From contig NZ_FOIA01000006.1 in assembly GCF_900111605.1 (NCBI RefSeq), positions 54,127 to 118,126 of the forward strand: DNA of 64,000 bases, given 5' to 3'. The notes beneath the pieces were generated by a model. That model searched no databases, had not been told where the DNA came from, and saw nothing but the letters and a program-made list of their open reading frames with translations. This document shows positions 52,225-60,592 of the stretch, piece by piece; positions within the stretch are counted from its first letter, which is position 1, and the number at the start of each line of letters is the position of its first letter. Made by a program: the position numbers and the translations under genes. This DNA is from Nitrosomonas marina. GTDB taxonomy: Bacteria > Pseudomonadota > Gammaproteobacteria > Burkholderiales > Nitrosomonadaceae.

Positions 52225-52833
52225 ATGGCAGATAGTTTCAGCATTGATAGTAAAATGAGTGGGAGAAGGAAGTTTCTGGTTGCTGCGACTTCTGTGGCGG
52301 GAGGCGTTGCGGGCGTAGGCATTGCAACGCCTTTTGTTTTGAGCATGATGCCAAGTGAGCGAGCCAAGGCCGCAGGCGCACCAGTAGAAGTCGACATATC
52401 GAAGCTTGAAGCAGGCATGTTACTGATGGTGGAGTGGCGTGGACGAGTAGTCTGGATTCTCGACCGAACACCTTCGATGTTGGCGACCCTGGAAAAGCTC
52501 GAACCTAAGCTGGCTGATCCAAATTCAGAAAAAAATCAACAGCCTGATTACGCAACAAACAGAACGCGTTCTATTAAACCCGAGATTTTAGTAGTGGAGG
52601 GTATTTGTACTCATCTGGGTTGCTCTCCGGTCTTCAGGAAAGATATAGCACCAGAGGATCTTGGTCCCGATTGGTTGGGTGGTTTTTTCTGTCCTTGTCA
52701 TGGCTCGAAGTTTGATCTGGCGGGCCGAGTATACAAGAGTGTTCCTGCACCAACGAATTTGGTAGTGCCGCCGCATACTTATTTAAGTGATAACGTCCTT
52801 TTAATTGGGGCAGAAAGCAAGGAATCAGCATAA
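52225..52833 (+). CDS. petA: Ubiquinol-cytochrome c reductase Rieske subunit
   Basis: The Rieske iron-sulfur subunit of the bc1 complex passes electrons from ubiquinol to cytochrome c1. The 202-residue product has an N-terminal twin-arginine signal anchor (MSGRRKFLVAATSVAGGVAG), then the soluble domain with both cluster motifs CTHLGCSP near residue 132 and CPCHGSKFD near 155, containing the Cys-His pairs, and the following Pro loop (APTNLVVPP). It heads petABC; its stop and the petB start touch (TAAATG). The upstream region contains a possible promoter and structured leader. Confidence 0.97.
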   Translation: MADSFSIDSKMSGRRKFLVAATSVAGGVAGVGIATPFVLSMMPSERAKAAGAPVEVDISKLEAGMLLMVEWRGRVVWILDRTPSMLATLEKLEPKLADPNSEKNQQPDYATNRTRSIKPEILVVEGICTHLGCSPVFRKDIAPEDLGPDWLGGFFCPCHGSKFDLAGRVYKSVPAPTNLVVPPHTYLSDNVLLIGAESKESA

Positions 52834-54081
52834 ATGAGCAAGCAAAATAATTCGTTTCTTGAATGGATAGACAAGCGTTTTCCATTGGTTTCTACTTGGA
52901 AAGAGCATTTTACAGAGTATTATGCGCCCAAGAATTTTAACTTCTGGTATTTTTTTGGATCGTTAGCGTTACTGGTATTGGTAAATCAGCTGGTCACGGG
53001 CATTTTTCTTACAATGAGCTATAAGCCTGACTCAAGTCTGGCATTCGCTTCGGTTGAATACATCATGCGTGATGTCGAGTTTGGTTGGCTGATTCGCTAC
53101 ATGCATTCAACGGGAGCTTCCATGTTCTTCGTTGTTGTGTACCTGCATATGTTCCGTGGAATGATGTATGGCTCATATCGTAAGCCCCGCGAGCTTCTAT
53201 GGCTGATTGGTATGGCAATATTTTTTGTATTAATGAGCCTTGCCTTTACCGGATACATATTGCCATGGGGCCAAATGTCTTACTGGGGTGCACAGGTAAT
53301 TGTCAGTATGTTCGAAGCGATTCCATTTATTGGCGAGACGCTGCATAACTGGATTCTGGGCGATTTCATGCTGTCAGATGCGGCCTTGAACCGTTTCTTT
53401 GCATATCATGTTGTGACACTGCCGGTATTGATTGTCGTTCTGGTGTTTGTCCATATCATTGCTTTACATGAGGTAGGTTCAAATAACCCGGATGGTATTG
53501 AAATCAAAGAGAACAAAAACCCTGAAACAAAAATCCCGGTTGATGGAATACCATTTCATCCTTACTACACTGTAAAAGATATTTTTGGTGTTGTTGTTTT
53601 TCTGATTGTTTTTTGCGGCATCATTTTCTTTGCGCCGGAGATGGGGGGGTATTTCCTCGAGCACAACAATTTTATACCAGCAGATACGTTAAAAACGCCG
53701 GATCATATTGCACCGGTCTGGTATTTCACACCGTATTATTCAATGTTACGCGCTGTAACTGTGAATTTTCTGTGGGTCGACGCGAAATTGTGGGGTGTAT
53801 TTTTAATGGTCGCGGGTGTCGCCATTTTCTGTTTTCTGCCGTGGCTGGACAGAAGCCCCGTAAAATCTATTCGCTATAAAGGCCCAATTTTCAAATTCGC
53901 ATTAACGCTCTTTGTTATCAGTTTTTTCGTTCTTGGATGGTTGGGTACACAGCAACCCACTCCGTTATACACGCTATTAGCCCAAATTTTTTCGGTTATT
54001 TATTTTGCATTCTTCATTTTGATGCCTTGGTATAGCAAAATAGATAAAACAAAACCTGAGCCTAAAAGAGTGACCAAATGA
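52834..54081 (+). CDS. petB: Cytochrome b of the bc1 complex
   Basis: Cytochrome b carries two b hemes and both quinone sites in the inner membrane. The 415-residue product has eight or so membrane helices, the heme-ligand histidines (YMHSTGASMFFVVVYLHMFR and the second pair in FFAYHVVTLPVLIVVLVFVH), and the Qo-site motif in DHIAPVWYFTPYYSML, PVWY in place of the more common PEWY. That variant is known in some beta- and gammaproteobacteria. It overlaps petC by 4 bp (ATGA). Confidence 0.97.
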   Translation: MSKQNNSFLEWIDKRFPLVSTWKEHFTEYYAPKNFNFWYFFGSLALLVLVNQLVTGIFLTMSYKPDSSLAFASVEYIMRDVEFGWLIRYMHSTGASMFFVVVYLHMFRGMMYGSYRKPRELLWLIGMAIFFVLMSLAFTGYILPWGQMSYWGAQVIVSMFEAIPFIGETLHNWILGDFMLSDAALNRFFAYHVVTLPVLIVVLVFVHIIALHEVGSNNPDGIEIKENKNPETKIPVDGIPFHPYYTVKDIFGVVVFLIVFCGIIFFAPEMGGYFLEHNNFIPADTLKTPDHIAPVWYFTPYYSMLRAVTVNFLWVDAKLWGVFLMVAGVAIFCFLPWLDRSPVKSIRYKGPIFKFALTLFVISFFVLGWLGTQQPTPLYTLLAQIFSVIYFAFFILMPWYSKIDKTKPEPKRVTK

Positions 54082-54803
54082 ATAAAATAAAAATATTTCT
54101 GACTGTCTTGTGTTTGGCTCCATTGAGTTTGTTCGCCGCAGAGCCCGGAATGCCCTTGGATAGTGTTCCAATTTATCAAACTGACAACGAATCGTTACAG
54201 CGGGGCGCTGAGACTTTTGTAAACTATTGTCTGACATGCCATGGCGCAAGTTTTATGCGTTATAACCGCCATCGCGATATTGGTTTGGATAATGAAGCTG
54301 AAGTTACCGAGAAACTGATATTAACGGGACAAAAAGCGGGCGACTTGATGTTGTCAGCCATGCGTAAAAATGAGGGAGAAGACTGGTTCGGAGTTGCTCC
54401 TCCGGATTTGTCCGTCATTGCGCGCGCAAAAGGTGCGGACTGGTTGTATACCTATCTACGCGCTTTTTACCGAGATGAATCTACAGTATCCGGATGGAAC
54501 AATCTTGTTTTTGATCGTGTTGCCATGCCTCATGTTTTATACGAGTTGCAGGGGGAACAAGAACTGGTTGTAGAAACAGTGGCGGGTAAAGAAGTAAAAA
54601 GCCTTGAATTAGCCAAGCCAGGCTCGATGACGGTATCCGAGTATGATCAATACGTTGCAGACCTGGTAAACTATATGGTTTATCTTAGTGAACCGGCAGC
54701 AAATGATCGCAAACAATTAGGTATATTGGTAATGATATTTCTGTTTGGTATGCTGGGATTGACCTATGTATTATATCGGGAGTACTGGAAAGACATACAT
54801 TGA
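54078..54803 (+). CDS. petC: Cytochrome c1 of the bc1 complex
   Basis: Cytochrome c1 transfers electrons to soluble cytochrome c. The 241-residue protein has a signal peptide (MNKIKIFLTVLCLAPLSLFA), a heme-binding CXXCH in VNYCLTCHGASFMRYNRH near residue 50, the methionine-ligand region AMPHVLYELQGEQ near 155, and a C-terminal anchor helix (KQLGILVMIFLFGMLGLTYV). It completes petABC and is followed by sspA 48 bp later on the same strand. Confidence 0.96.
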   Translation: MNKIKIFLTVLCLAPLSLFAAEPGMPLDSVPIYQTDNESLQRGAETFVNYCLTCHGASFMRYNRHRDIGLDNEAEVTEKLILTGQKAGDLMLSAMRKNEGEDWFGVAPPDLSVIARAKGADWLYTYLRAFYRDESTVSGWNNLVFDRVAMPHVLYELQGEQELVVETVAGKEVKSLELAKPGSMTVSEYDQYVADLVNYMVYLSEPAANDRKQLGILVMIFLFGMLGLTYVLYREYWKDIH

Positions 54804-54851
54804 GCATGAAGTAATTTTCATTCTTAGTGATAATGTTGTGAAATTTTAGCC

Positions 54852-55451
54852 ATGATGACTTTGTATTCAACAATTACATGCCCGTATAGCCATCGCTGCC
54901 GTATTGTACTGCACGAGAAGGACATGGACTTTGAAGTAATTGATGTTGATCCCAACAACAAACCTGAAGATCTCGCGGTCATGAGTCCGTATGGGAAAGC
55001 GCCGATTCTGGTTGAACGCGATCTGGTACTCTATGAATCTAATATCATCAATGAATATATAGATGATCGTTTTCCACACCCGCAGCTCATGCCTGCAGAT
55101 CCGGTCATGCGTGCACGTGCCAGGCTATTGCTGTATCGTTTTGAACAGGAGCTGTTTTGCTATATAGATGCCATTGAAGATACCGATGGAAAATCGGCGG
55201 AAAAGGCCCGCACAGCAGTTGCAGAAAACCTGACGGTTATAGCGCCGATTTTTGAGAAACAAAAATATATGCTAGGTGATGAGTTTTCCATGCTGGATGT
55301 GGCGATAGCACCTTTACTATGGCGGCTTGAGCATTACGGTATTAAGTTACCCAAGCAGGCGGCTCCATTATTAAAATACTCTGAGCGCTTATTTAGCAGA
55401 CCGCTTTTTATCGATGCATTATCGGCATCCGAAAAGGTCATGCGGAAATAA
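54852..55451 (+). CDS. sspA: Stringent starvation protein A (GST-like)
   Basis: SspA is a glutathione-S-transferase-fold protein that binds RNA polymerase and modulates stress or virulence transcription. The 199-residue product has the GST N-domain TLYSTITCPYSHRCRIVLHE followed by ILVERDLVLYESNIINEYID and a C-terminal helical domain (EFSMLDVAIAPLLWRLEHY). The ATG used is the second of MMTLYS, or one codon earlier. Its stop overlaps the sspB start (TAATG), giving the classical sspA-sspB pair after petABC. It may lack glutathione-transferase activity like other SspA. Confidence 0.93.
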   Translation: MMTLYSTITCPYSHRCRIVLHEKDMDFEVIDVDPNNKPEDLAVMSPYGKAPILVERDLVLYESNIINEYIDDRFPHPQLMPADPVMRARARLLLYRFEQELFCYIDAIEDTDGKSAEKARTAVAENLTVIAPIFEKQKYMLGDEFSMLDVAIAPLLWRLEHYGIKLPKQAAPLLKYSERLFSRPLFIDALSASEKVMRK

Positions 55452-55885
55452 TGAAGTTGCCATCGACGAAACCATATTTAATCCGCGCAATCTATGAGTG
55501 GTGCAATGAATGCGGATACACGCCATTGTTATCTGTCAAAGCAATTCCTCAAGCAGATTTTCCGGCGGATAAAATCCAGAATGGTGAGATCATTTTCAAC
55601 ATTCATGATAGTGCGGTGCACAATCTGATTATTGGAAATGATATAATCAGCTTCTCAGCCCGGTTTGGGGGTGTGGCAAAGCAAATTGCATTTCCCACGG
55701 AAGCGGTCAATGGTATCTTCGCTCGAGAAGTTAATCAGGGTGTTTCATTTCCTGAGAATGATTTGACGGGAGAAAAGGAAGTAACGGACAAGTTAAATGC
55801 CAATAAAAAAAATAAGCTGGTTAAATCATCAGACCAAACGAAGCCTGATAAAAAAGGCAGAGCTAATTTACACTTGGTAAAATAA
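55451..55885 (+). CDS. sspB: ClpXP specificity-enhancing factor SspB
   Basis: SspB tethers ssrA-tagged substrates to ClpXP. The 144-residue product has the conserved MKLPSTKPYLIRAIYEWCNE start, the peptide-binding core FSARFGGVAKQIAFPTEAVN and the FAREVNQGVSFPE segment, then a Lys/Ser-rich flexible linker ending KGRANLHLVK, the C-terminal ClpX-binding motif. Its start overlaps the sspA stop. A tRNA-Thr gene follows 44 bp later, marking the boundary of an integrated element. Confidence 0.94.
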   Translation: MKLPSTKPYLIRAIYEWCNECGYTPLLSVKAIPQADFPADKIQNGEIIFNIHDSAVHNLIIGNDIISFSARFGGVAKQIAFPTEAVNGIFAREVNQGVSFPENDLTGEKEVTDKLNANKKNKLVKSSDQTKPDKKGRANLHLVK

Positions 55886-55929
55886 CGACCAAATATAAAT
55901 TCACAGCATTGTAGTGAATGTCATCAAAA

Positions 55930-56005
55930 GCCGGCATAGCTCAGATGGTAGAGCAGCTGATTTGTAATCAGAAGGTCCCGAGTTCGATTCTTGGTGTCGG
56001 CACCA
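55930..56005 (+). tRNA. tRNA-Thr (anticodon TGT)
   Basis: The 76-nt cloverleaf runs from the GCCGGCA acceptor strand to TGTCGGC, with discriminator A and an encoded CCA at 56003-56005. The D arm (AGCTCAGATGGTAGAGC), the anticodon arm (CTGATTTGTAATCAG, anticodon TGT) and the T arm (GTTCGATTC) are all present. The anticodon TGT reads ACA and related Thr codons. It is the probable insertion target of the element downstream. Confidence 0.97.
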
Positions 56006-56006
56006 T

Positions 56007-56135
56007 AAAATCAATGGCTTGCAATTTATCTGCAAGCCGCTTTTGTTTGTGGGGTTACGCAGGGGTTACATTGCGACAATTTTATAGCCTTTGCTGGGCA
56101 CTTTTTTGCTTTCTTTCCAGGTGATCAAATCAGAT
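56007..56135. repeat. Left copy of an imperfect direct repeat
   Basis: The 129 bp directly after the tRNA match 59058-59177 at several points: both begin AAAATCAATGGC, share TTACATTGCGACAATTT, and end CAAATCAGAT. In between they differ by small indels and substitutions. The right half encodes (minus strand) the last 22 codons of an HTH protein (SDLITWKESKKVPS, KGYKIVAM), a remnant related to the gene at 59132. The repeat is probably an element end, perhaps a duplicated att region. Confidence 0.65.
56016..56047 (+). terminator. tRNA-Thr terminator
   Basis: GGCTTGCA at 56016-56023 pairs with TGCAAGCC at 56031-56038 across a 7-nt loop, followed by a T-rich tail. The corresponding segment in the right repeat copy has lost most of the stem. 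Confidence 0.8.
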
Positions 56136-56282
56136 GAGCCGTCTTTCTGATTATCTTAGTCACATCAACTGGCGACTACTAGTACACGCAGCTTTGTTAA
56201 AGGTTTAGAAAAGAAGGCTTCCTTGAGATCTTTCTACGGAAAAAATGAAAAAAAATATACTCGAGTCTGGAATTAACTTACG

Positions 56283-57719
56283 TTAATCGTTTAAGCCAAT
56301 ACCCTTTAGTTCTTTATTTAGCTTTTTCTTAAGCGTCTGTTTGCATTCTGTGCGTAGTGCTTCTGGAATCTCAGCGCACCTTTTCTCTATCCCTACTGAA
56401 AATTGCTCCTGAAAATCGTTTCGGATTGATCTGCTGTTCGCTTTTCTTGACGCACCATAGGCCTCTTGCATTGCCTTGAAGCGCTCCTCTATCGGCGGGT
56501 GTGGACAAGTAGAGTCTATTGCAAAGCCGAAATCAAAAAAACGCTTATAAAAAGCTGTCAGCCCAGCCTTATCCAGTTCAATGGCAGACTCAAGTTCAGC
56601 AATGCCAGCATTACGTTTTCCAAGGATTGAAGCGGCAAATGCGTCGGCCTCAATCTCCATGTCATAGATCTGTTCACATATCGGGTTTGTTACTTGTGTG
56701 TGACCGCTAAGAATATGCCCAATTTCGTGAAGTAGTGCGAACGAAATCAGTCCACCTAAGACACGCTCAAGCCGCATTACCTTGGCAAGTTCTTTGTCCC
56801 CAAAGATTTGAACTACGTCATCATTGACCATTTGCTTCTCGCCACGCAATAAACCAGCCACAAATTCCTCCGGGGAGCGGTTTCCCATTATGGCTTTTTG
56901 GAATTGCTGTCTTAACGCAGATTTCTCATCTTCAGATTGCTGCCGCATATCAATTGATAGTTCGAGAAGCTGTTCACCCAAGATCACTTTTTCATTTTCT
57001 TTGCCCAAACGGGTTCGTGCCTGCTCCAGAGCTTCGTAACTTCCGAACGTTTCTATAACGGCAACATCAAGAAAAGCTTCGGCCATTGGCTGGGTGATAA
57101 CAATTCGGTCGCCTGCTGCGTTCAATCCCACTGCAGAGCTTTCAGCATCGAAGATAATCCATTCGTCGTGGGGGGCTTCTTCAAGGCTTTTTTGAAGCCA
57201 ATTAAAACGTTTTGTCAATTGCGCCAAATCATTGCTAACGAAACTACTAAACAAGTTGCTCAGTCTGTTCTGGAGTTCAAGAATAAAAAAACATGAGAAG
57301 ACCGATTCATCCCGTGTTCCGCCATTCTTCCGGTCTTTGATTCGTTCATCGATTAAACCATCCTGTAGAGCGTTTACACCACGCTGCCTTTGAGCGTACT
57401 CTAAGAACAAGTTGGCACATTTCCTTGATTCTCCGCTGATGAACTCTTCATTTATAATCGCGATCCTCTCTTCGATCAAAGGCTTGTATTCTCTAAACAA
57501 TGCATCTGTTTCATTGTTTGTGGTTGTCGACTTGGCTTGATCCATCAACTGATTGTACTTCTTGAGAACAGCCTCTCGATCAATATTTTCCTGCTCTAGC
57601 AGAATAAGTATCTCTCTGGTGAGCGCATTAGGGTCAGTTTCTTGCGCAGCTATCAAAGGCCCGGCCAGTAAGAATACAAACGACAAAATAATTGCAATGT
57701 TATTCCGTTGCAGAGCCAT
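56283..57719 (-). CDS. Exported HExxH zinc metalloprotease
   Basis: The 478-residue product has a signal peptide (MALQRNNIAIILSFVFLLAG), then a helical region (about 25-170) and a zinc protease core: LISFALLHEIGHILSGHTQV near residue 335 gives the HExxH motif, and the third ligand probably comes from the downstream IYDMEIEADAFAASILGKRN. The layout suggests a gluzincin like the M48 family, but the helical N-terminus is unusual and the family is not certain. The ATG at 57717-57719 is preferred because GAGG lies seven bases upstream; it overlaps the upstream gene stop by 20 bp. It is the third gene of a minus-strand cargo operon inside the element. Confidence 0.85.
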   Translation of the reverse strand: MALQRNNIAIILSFVFLLAGPLIAAQETDPNALTREILILLEQENIDREAVLKKYNQLMDQAKSTTTNNETDALFREYKPLIEERIAIINEEFISGESRKCANLFLEYAQRQRGVNALQDGLIDERIKDRKNGGTRDESVFSCFFILELQNRLSNLFSSFVSNDLAQLTKRFNWLQKSLEEAPHDEWIIFDAESSAVGLNAAGDRIVITQPMAEAFLDVAVIETFGSYEALEQARTRLGKENEKVILGEQLLELSIDMRQQSEDEKSALRQQFQKAIMGNRSPEEFVAGLLRGEKQMVNDDVVQIFGDKELAKVMRLERVLGGLISFALLHEIGHILSGHTQVTNPICEQIYDMEIEADAFAASILGKRNAGIAELESAIELDKAGLTAFYKRFFDFGFAIDSTCPHPPIEERFKAMQEAYGASRKANSRSIRNDFQEQFSVGIEKRCAEIPEALRTECKQTLKKKLNKELKGIGLND

Positions 57720-58197
57720 GAGCAGCCTCATCTCCATGTTTGACTTTAAGAGTAGAGTTCTCCGCCACATTGATCAGAGTTCCAATCAGGAGCAGAACTG
57801 TAGCAGTAAGAAATCCACCATACGCAGTTGCTTCCACAAATACATCGAGTGCATTTTTATCGAGATTTATAGTGTTGTATAAGGGGGCGGCAAGAAATGA
57901 TGCTGTAAGCACCAACACAACCAAATGCAAGCAGATTGCAATGACGTATATCTGTGGTCGTAGGCGGATGTGATGATGCGTTCGTGGGATTAAAGCTTTC
58001 TCCAGCGATGTTGCAATATTGGGCATGCATAATACTGTGTGAAGCATGATACAGAGCTTCATCTCATCCGGGCTTGCCAAAACTCGGTGGCTTGCAACAC
58101 ATACCTCGCAGTTTGAGTAAATCAGTGCCAATGCTACACCGAAAACCCAGAAACACAGCCACAGTATAGCAATTAATAGATGCATTAGGCCTCGCAA
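57700..58197 (-). CDS. Cargo membrane protein, unknown function
   Basis: The function is not recognised. The 165-residue protein has about three membrane helices (about 3-26, 82-105 and 124-146) with a Cys-rich loop (SNCEVCVASHRV, near residue 30) in the first third and a charged C-terminus. The overlap at both ends, 13 bp with the exported protein before it and 20 bp with the metalloprotease after it, shows translational coupling of three genes. It may anchor or gate the exported protease. Confidence 0.65.
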   Translation of the reverse strand: MRGLMHLLIAILWLCFWVFGVALALIYSNCEVCVASHRVLASPDEMKLCIMLHTVLCMPNIATSLEKALIPRTHHHIRLRPQIYVIAICLHLVVLVLTASFLAAPLYNTINLDKNALDVFVEATAYGGFLTATVLLLIGTLINVAENSTLKVKHGDEAAHGSATE

Positions 58198-58820
58198 TTA
58201 TTCTTCACCAGCTTTTCAAGTACAAAATTGCCAAAATACTCATGGAAGAAATGACCATTATAAGAACCGGCAAATTTAGAATGTTTTTGTAGGTTGTTTG
58301 ATGAGCCGTTATATACTGTCGTTGTTAGTGTTAAAAACACACCCACTTTTTTTACTCTTGCTTTGATCTGAAGATCCATTGAATGGAAAATTCCAGGATC
58401 CAGAAAAACTTGCTCATCTGTCGTATTATGCGAATCGACAAGCTCACGTTTTAGTAGAAAGCGTTTGGTTTTATAGTGCCGTTCTTTGTTATCAGGAAAG
58501 TGTTTTTCTTCTTTAATGTTAATGTAATACTCACGCAGTCCTTGTAAGATTGCTTCATCCAGATGATCTTCGTCGACTTTAAGAACATCACAAACCCGAA
58601 GCACCGCAGTCGAGTCTAAACTGCCTGTTCCTAGCCCCGGTGTCCATCCATCTGCGAGCATCTTTCGGATGGTGCTAGTCTGCTGATTGGGTTCTGACGC
58701 TACTGAGATATTTATTCCCGCCAGATTGACCGCTGCCACGCATGCAATCAAACCGAAGAGACGTGGAAACTCGAGATTCTCGTTTCCAAAGAATAAAAAT
58801 AATTTCTCTTTCAATGTCAT
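58185..58820 (-). CDS. Cargo exported protein, unknown function
   Basis: The function is not recognised. The 211 residues start with a hydrophilic segment and a hydrophobic helix (about 18-40, RLFGLIACVAAVNLAGINIS) that may be an uncleaved signal. A charged domain with no recognised family follows, containing VLRVCDVLKVDEDHLDEAIL, a Lys/Arg-rich ERHYKTKRFLLKREL section and a beta-rich region (KVGVFLTLTTTVYNG). Cys residues are few. It is the first gene of the three-gene operon and the 311 bp before it hold the right copy of the direct repeat. Confidence 0.6.
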   Translation of the reverse strand: MTLKEKLFLFFGNENLEFPRLFGLIACVAAVNLAGINISVASEPNQQTSTIRKMLADGWTPGLGTGSLDSTAVLRVCDVLKVDEDHLDEAILQGLREYYINIKEEKHFPDNKERHYKTKRFLLKRELVDSHNTTDEQVFLDPGIFHSMDLQIKARVKKVGVFLTLTTTVYNGSSNNLQKHSKFAGSYNGHFFHEYFGNFVLEKLVKNNCEA

Positions 58821-59057
58821 TTTGAGTATAAGAAAAACAAAAGACCTTTTTCACGAGTCTCGAATGTACTGAAAGCTAGCTCGGTTGTCAAACACAGTGA
58901 TAATTGATCAATGAATGGCTATATCCCACTTTGGCTAGCACAAACAGCTGTTTTTCTATCCTCTCGAAAATCTACTAACCCGGAATGCTGTTCATGAAAT
59001 GGTAAGTGAGTTTCATAATCTCCTTGTCGTTGGTTAGATGCAGACTATAAGCGATTC

Positions 59058-59177
59058 AAAATCAATGGCATGAATGTTGAATTATAAGCCGTTTTTATTT
59101 CCGGGTTTACATTGCGACAATTTGATAGCCTTTACTGGGACACTCTTTTGCTTTCTTTCCAGGCGATCAAATCAGAT
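59058..59177. repeat. Right copy of an imperfect direct repeat
   Basis: The 120 bp match 56007-56135 from AAAATCAATGGC to CAAATCAGAT, with several substitutions and indels. It includes the 3' end of the HTH gene (59132). A GCGATTC just before it (59051-59057) resembles the tRNA-Thr T-arm CGATTC, which suggests a degraded second attachment region. Confidence 0.65.
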
Positions 59178-59359
59178 ATTTTGTACCTGACCTTGCTGCC
59201 TATTTTGTAGAAAGGGATGATCTCCTTCTTTGTGCAACGCCATGAAGCGAGCGTATTCACTTTTACGCCGATAATTTGCGCGGCCATCGTTGGATCAACC
59301 TCTTCCGTGTTTTCGCCGGACTTAATTATTTTGCTTAGGGTCAAGTTTGTTTCACTCAT
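59132..59359 (-). CDS. Small HTH protein, AlpA/excisionase-like
   Basis: The 75-residue product starts MSETNLTLSKIIKSGENTEE and contains MAAQIIGVKVNTLASWRCTK, the winged-helix turn of AlpA/MerR-type DNA-binding proteins, followed by YKIGSKVRYKISDLIAWKES, the usual wing. It could be an excisionase or a regulator of the element. The ATG at 59357-59359 is chosen because AGGAG lies eight bases upstream. It ends VSQ at a TAA; a 1-nt difference from the left repeat remnant (which continues KGYKIVAM) suggests the end was lost by an indel. Confidence 0.8.
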   Translation of the reverse strand: MSETNLTLSKIIKSGENTEEVDPTMAAQIIGVKVNTLASWRCTKKEIIPFYKIGSKVRYKISDLIAWKESKRVSQ

Positions 59360-59435
59360 CTCTTTAACTCCTATACTTCTCGAATACACGTAAATTTTTA
59401 TCTTCTCAATTGCCAGCTAAATGCTGACCGTGTTG

Positions 59436-59864
59436 TTAGCTCAAAACTACAAAAACCAATACAACCGAAACCAACACCAGAACGGCAGCCAGTAAATTCA
59501 TAATAGCCGCCTGCCTGGAAATTCTGGTCAGTTCACGGATTTCGTGATTGATCGTGATGCTGATTTTCTCGCTGATTAACTGTATGCTTTGGTCTGCTAA
59601 TTGATCATGTGTTTTGCTGAAATTGTTTTGATGTGAGCTGATCAGCGCATTGGATTTTTTGCTGGCGTATGAATGCCATTGATTGAAACTTTCCTGTAGG
59701 ATAGCTTCATATTTGCTTAGCAATTCAGCATGAGCTTTTTCATTCTGTTCCAGCAATACTTCATTGAGTGTATGCATCATCAATACCGGGTCATCTCTGG
59801 TCAGAGCAATACCGTGCTCTGACGCAATCCGTTTGATCAATGCATCCAGCTTGTCGTTGTTCAT
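59436..59864 (-). CDS. traM: TraM-like conjugal transfer protein
   Basis: The 142-residue product has an N-terminal helix region (MNNDKLDALIKRIASEHGIA), a central SYASKKSNALISSHQNNFSK segment, and a C-terminal membrane helix (about 117-141, AIMNLLAAVLVLVSVVLVFV). It is like IncP TraM, whose exact role in transfer is unclear. It overlaps traL by ATGA, and the traM-traL-traK order matches the RP4 Tra1 region. The weakest of the Tra calls on sequence alone; position supports it. Confidence 0.75.
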   Translation of the reverse strand: MNNDKLDALIKRIASEHGIALTRDDPVLMMHTLNEVLLEQNEKAHAELLSKYEAILQESFNQWHSYASKKSNALISSHQNNFSKTHDQLADQSIQLISEKISITINHEIRELTRISRQAAIMNLLAAVLVLVSVVLVFVVLS

Positions 59865-60592
59865 GACAATACCGCTGACACGTTCTCAAGATTGGTAAAC
59901 AACTGTCTGCGAATAATGGTTAGCCGCTGGCGAACCATCACCGGCAGCGTGCTATTTCTAAGCGCTTCGTCAAACGTAAATTTCGATTGCAGGATTTCGC
60001 TCAAATCCTTGCCGAAAGTTTCCGGTTTGTAGTGTGGAATTCTAATGATTGCCGATACCCGCGCCTTGTTATCAATGTACGCTTTCATTTCCTCAAATTG
60101 TTTGCCGTTCATGGTGATCTCACCCCAATAAGGATTAAGCCAGACCACAAACAATGCTTCCTTTGGAAACTGTTTCACGAGATGCACAAAACCATTGAGC
60201 GTATCAAGTAAAGCCTGACTGCCGGTAATCACGGTATGAACAACCAGTTCATGTCCCATATCCAGCAACAATGCCGGGATTTGATTGCTGATCAGGTAAT
60301 GCGACATCGGTACGAATGTGCTCGCACCATTATCGATAATGACATCGGTTTCAGTATTGGCGATGAGTTCAATCAGATCGTCAAACTTCCTGGGATCGAT
60401 TTCATCGTTGTTCATCACATTAATCTGCTTAACATTGAGTTTTTTGAAACCATGAAACGTGGCATTAACCGGGTCGGTATCGATGCACAACGGATTTTTA
60501 CCTTTGGCGATCCTGTGCTGCGCCAATGTTGATGAGATGAAGGATTTGCCAACACCCCCCTTTCCTTGCAATATCATATGTATCTTGGCCAT
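59861..60592 (-). CDS. traL: TraL-like ParA family ATPase
   Basis: A 243-residue ATPase of the ParA/MinD superfamily. It starts MAKIHMILQGKGGVGKSFIS with the deviant Walker A GKGGVGKS, has CIDTDPVNATFHGF and later VVWLNPYWGEITMNGKQF. It corresponds to IncP TraL, found next to traK and traM; its transfer role is not established. AGGAG lies eight bases before the ATG at 60592, and its start overlaps the traK stop by one base. Confidence 0.87.
   Translation of the reverse strand: MAKIHMILQGKGGVGKSFISSTLAQHRIAKGKNPLCIDTDPVNATFHGFKKLNVKQINVMNNDEIDPRKFDDLIELIANTETDVIIDNGASTFVPMSHYLISNQIPALLLDMGHELVVHTVITGSQALLDTLNGFVHLVKQFPKEALFVVWLNPYWGEITMNGKQFEEMKAYIDNKARVSAIIRIPHYKPETFGKDLSEILQSKFTFDEALRNSTLPVMVRQRLTIIRRQLFTNLENVSAVLS

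Noticed and set aside
59051..59057. A full second tRNA-Thr at the right direct repeat
   Set aside because: Only GCGATTC resembles the T arm; the rest of a cloverleaf is absent.
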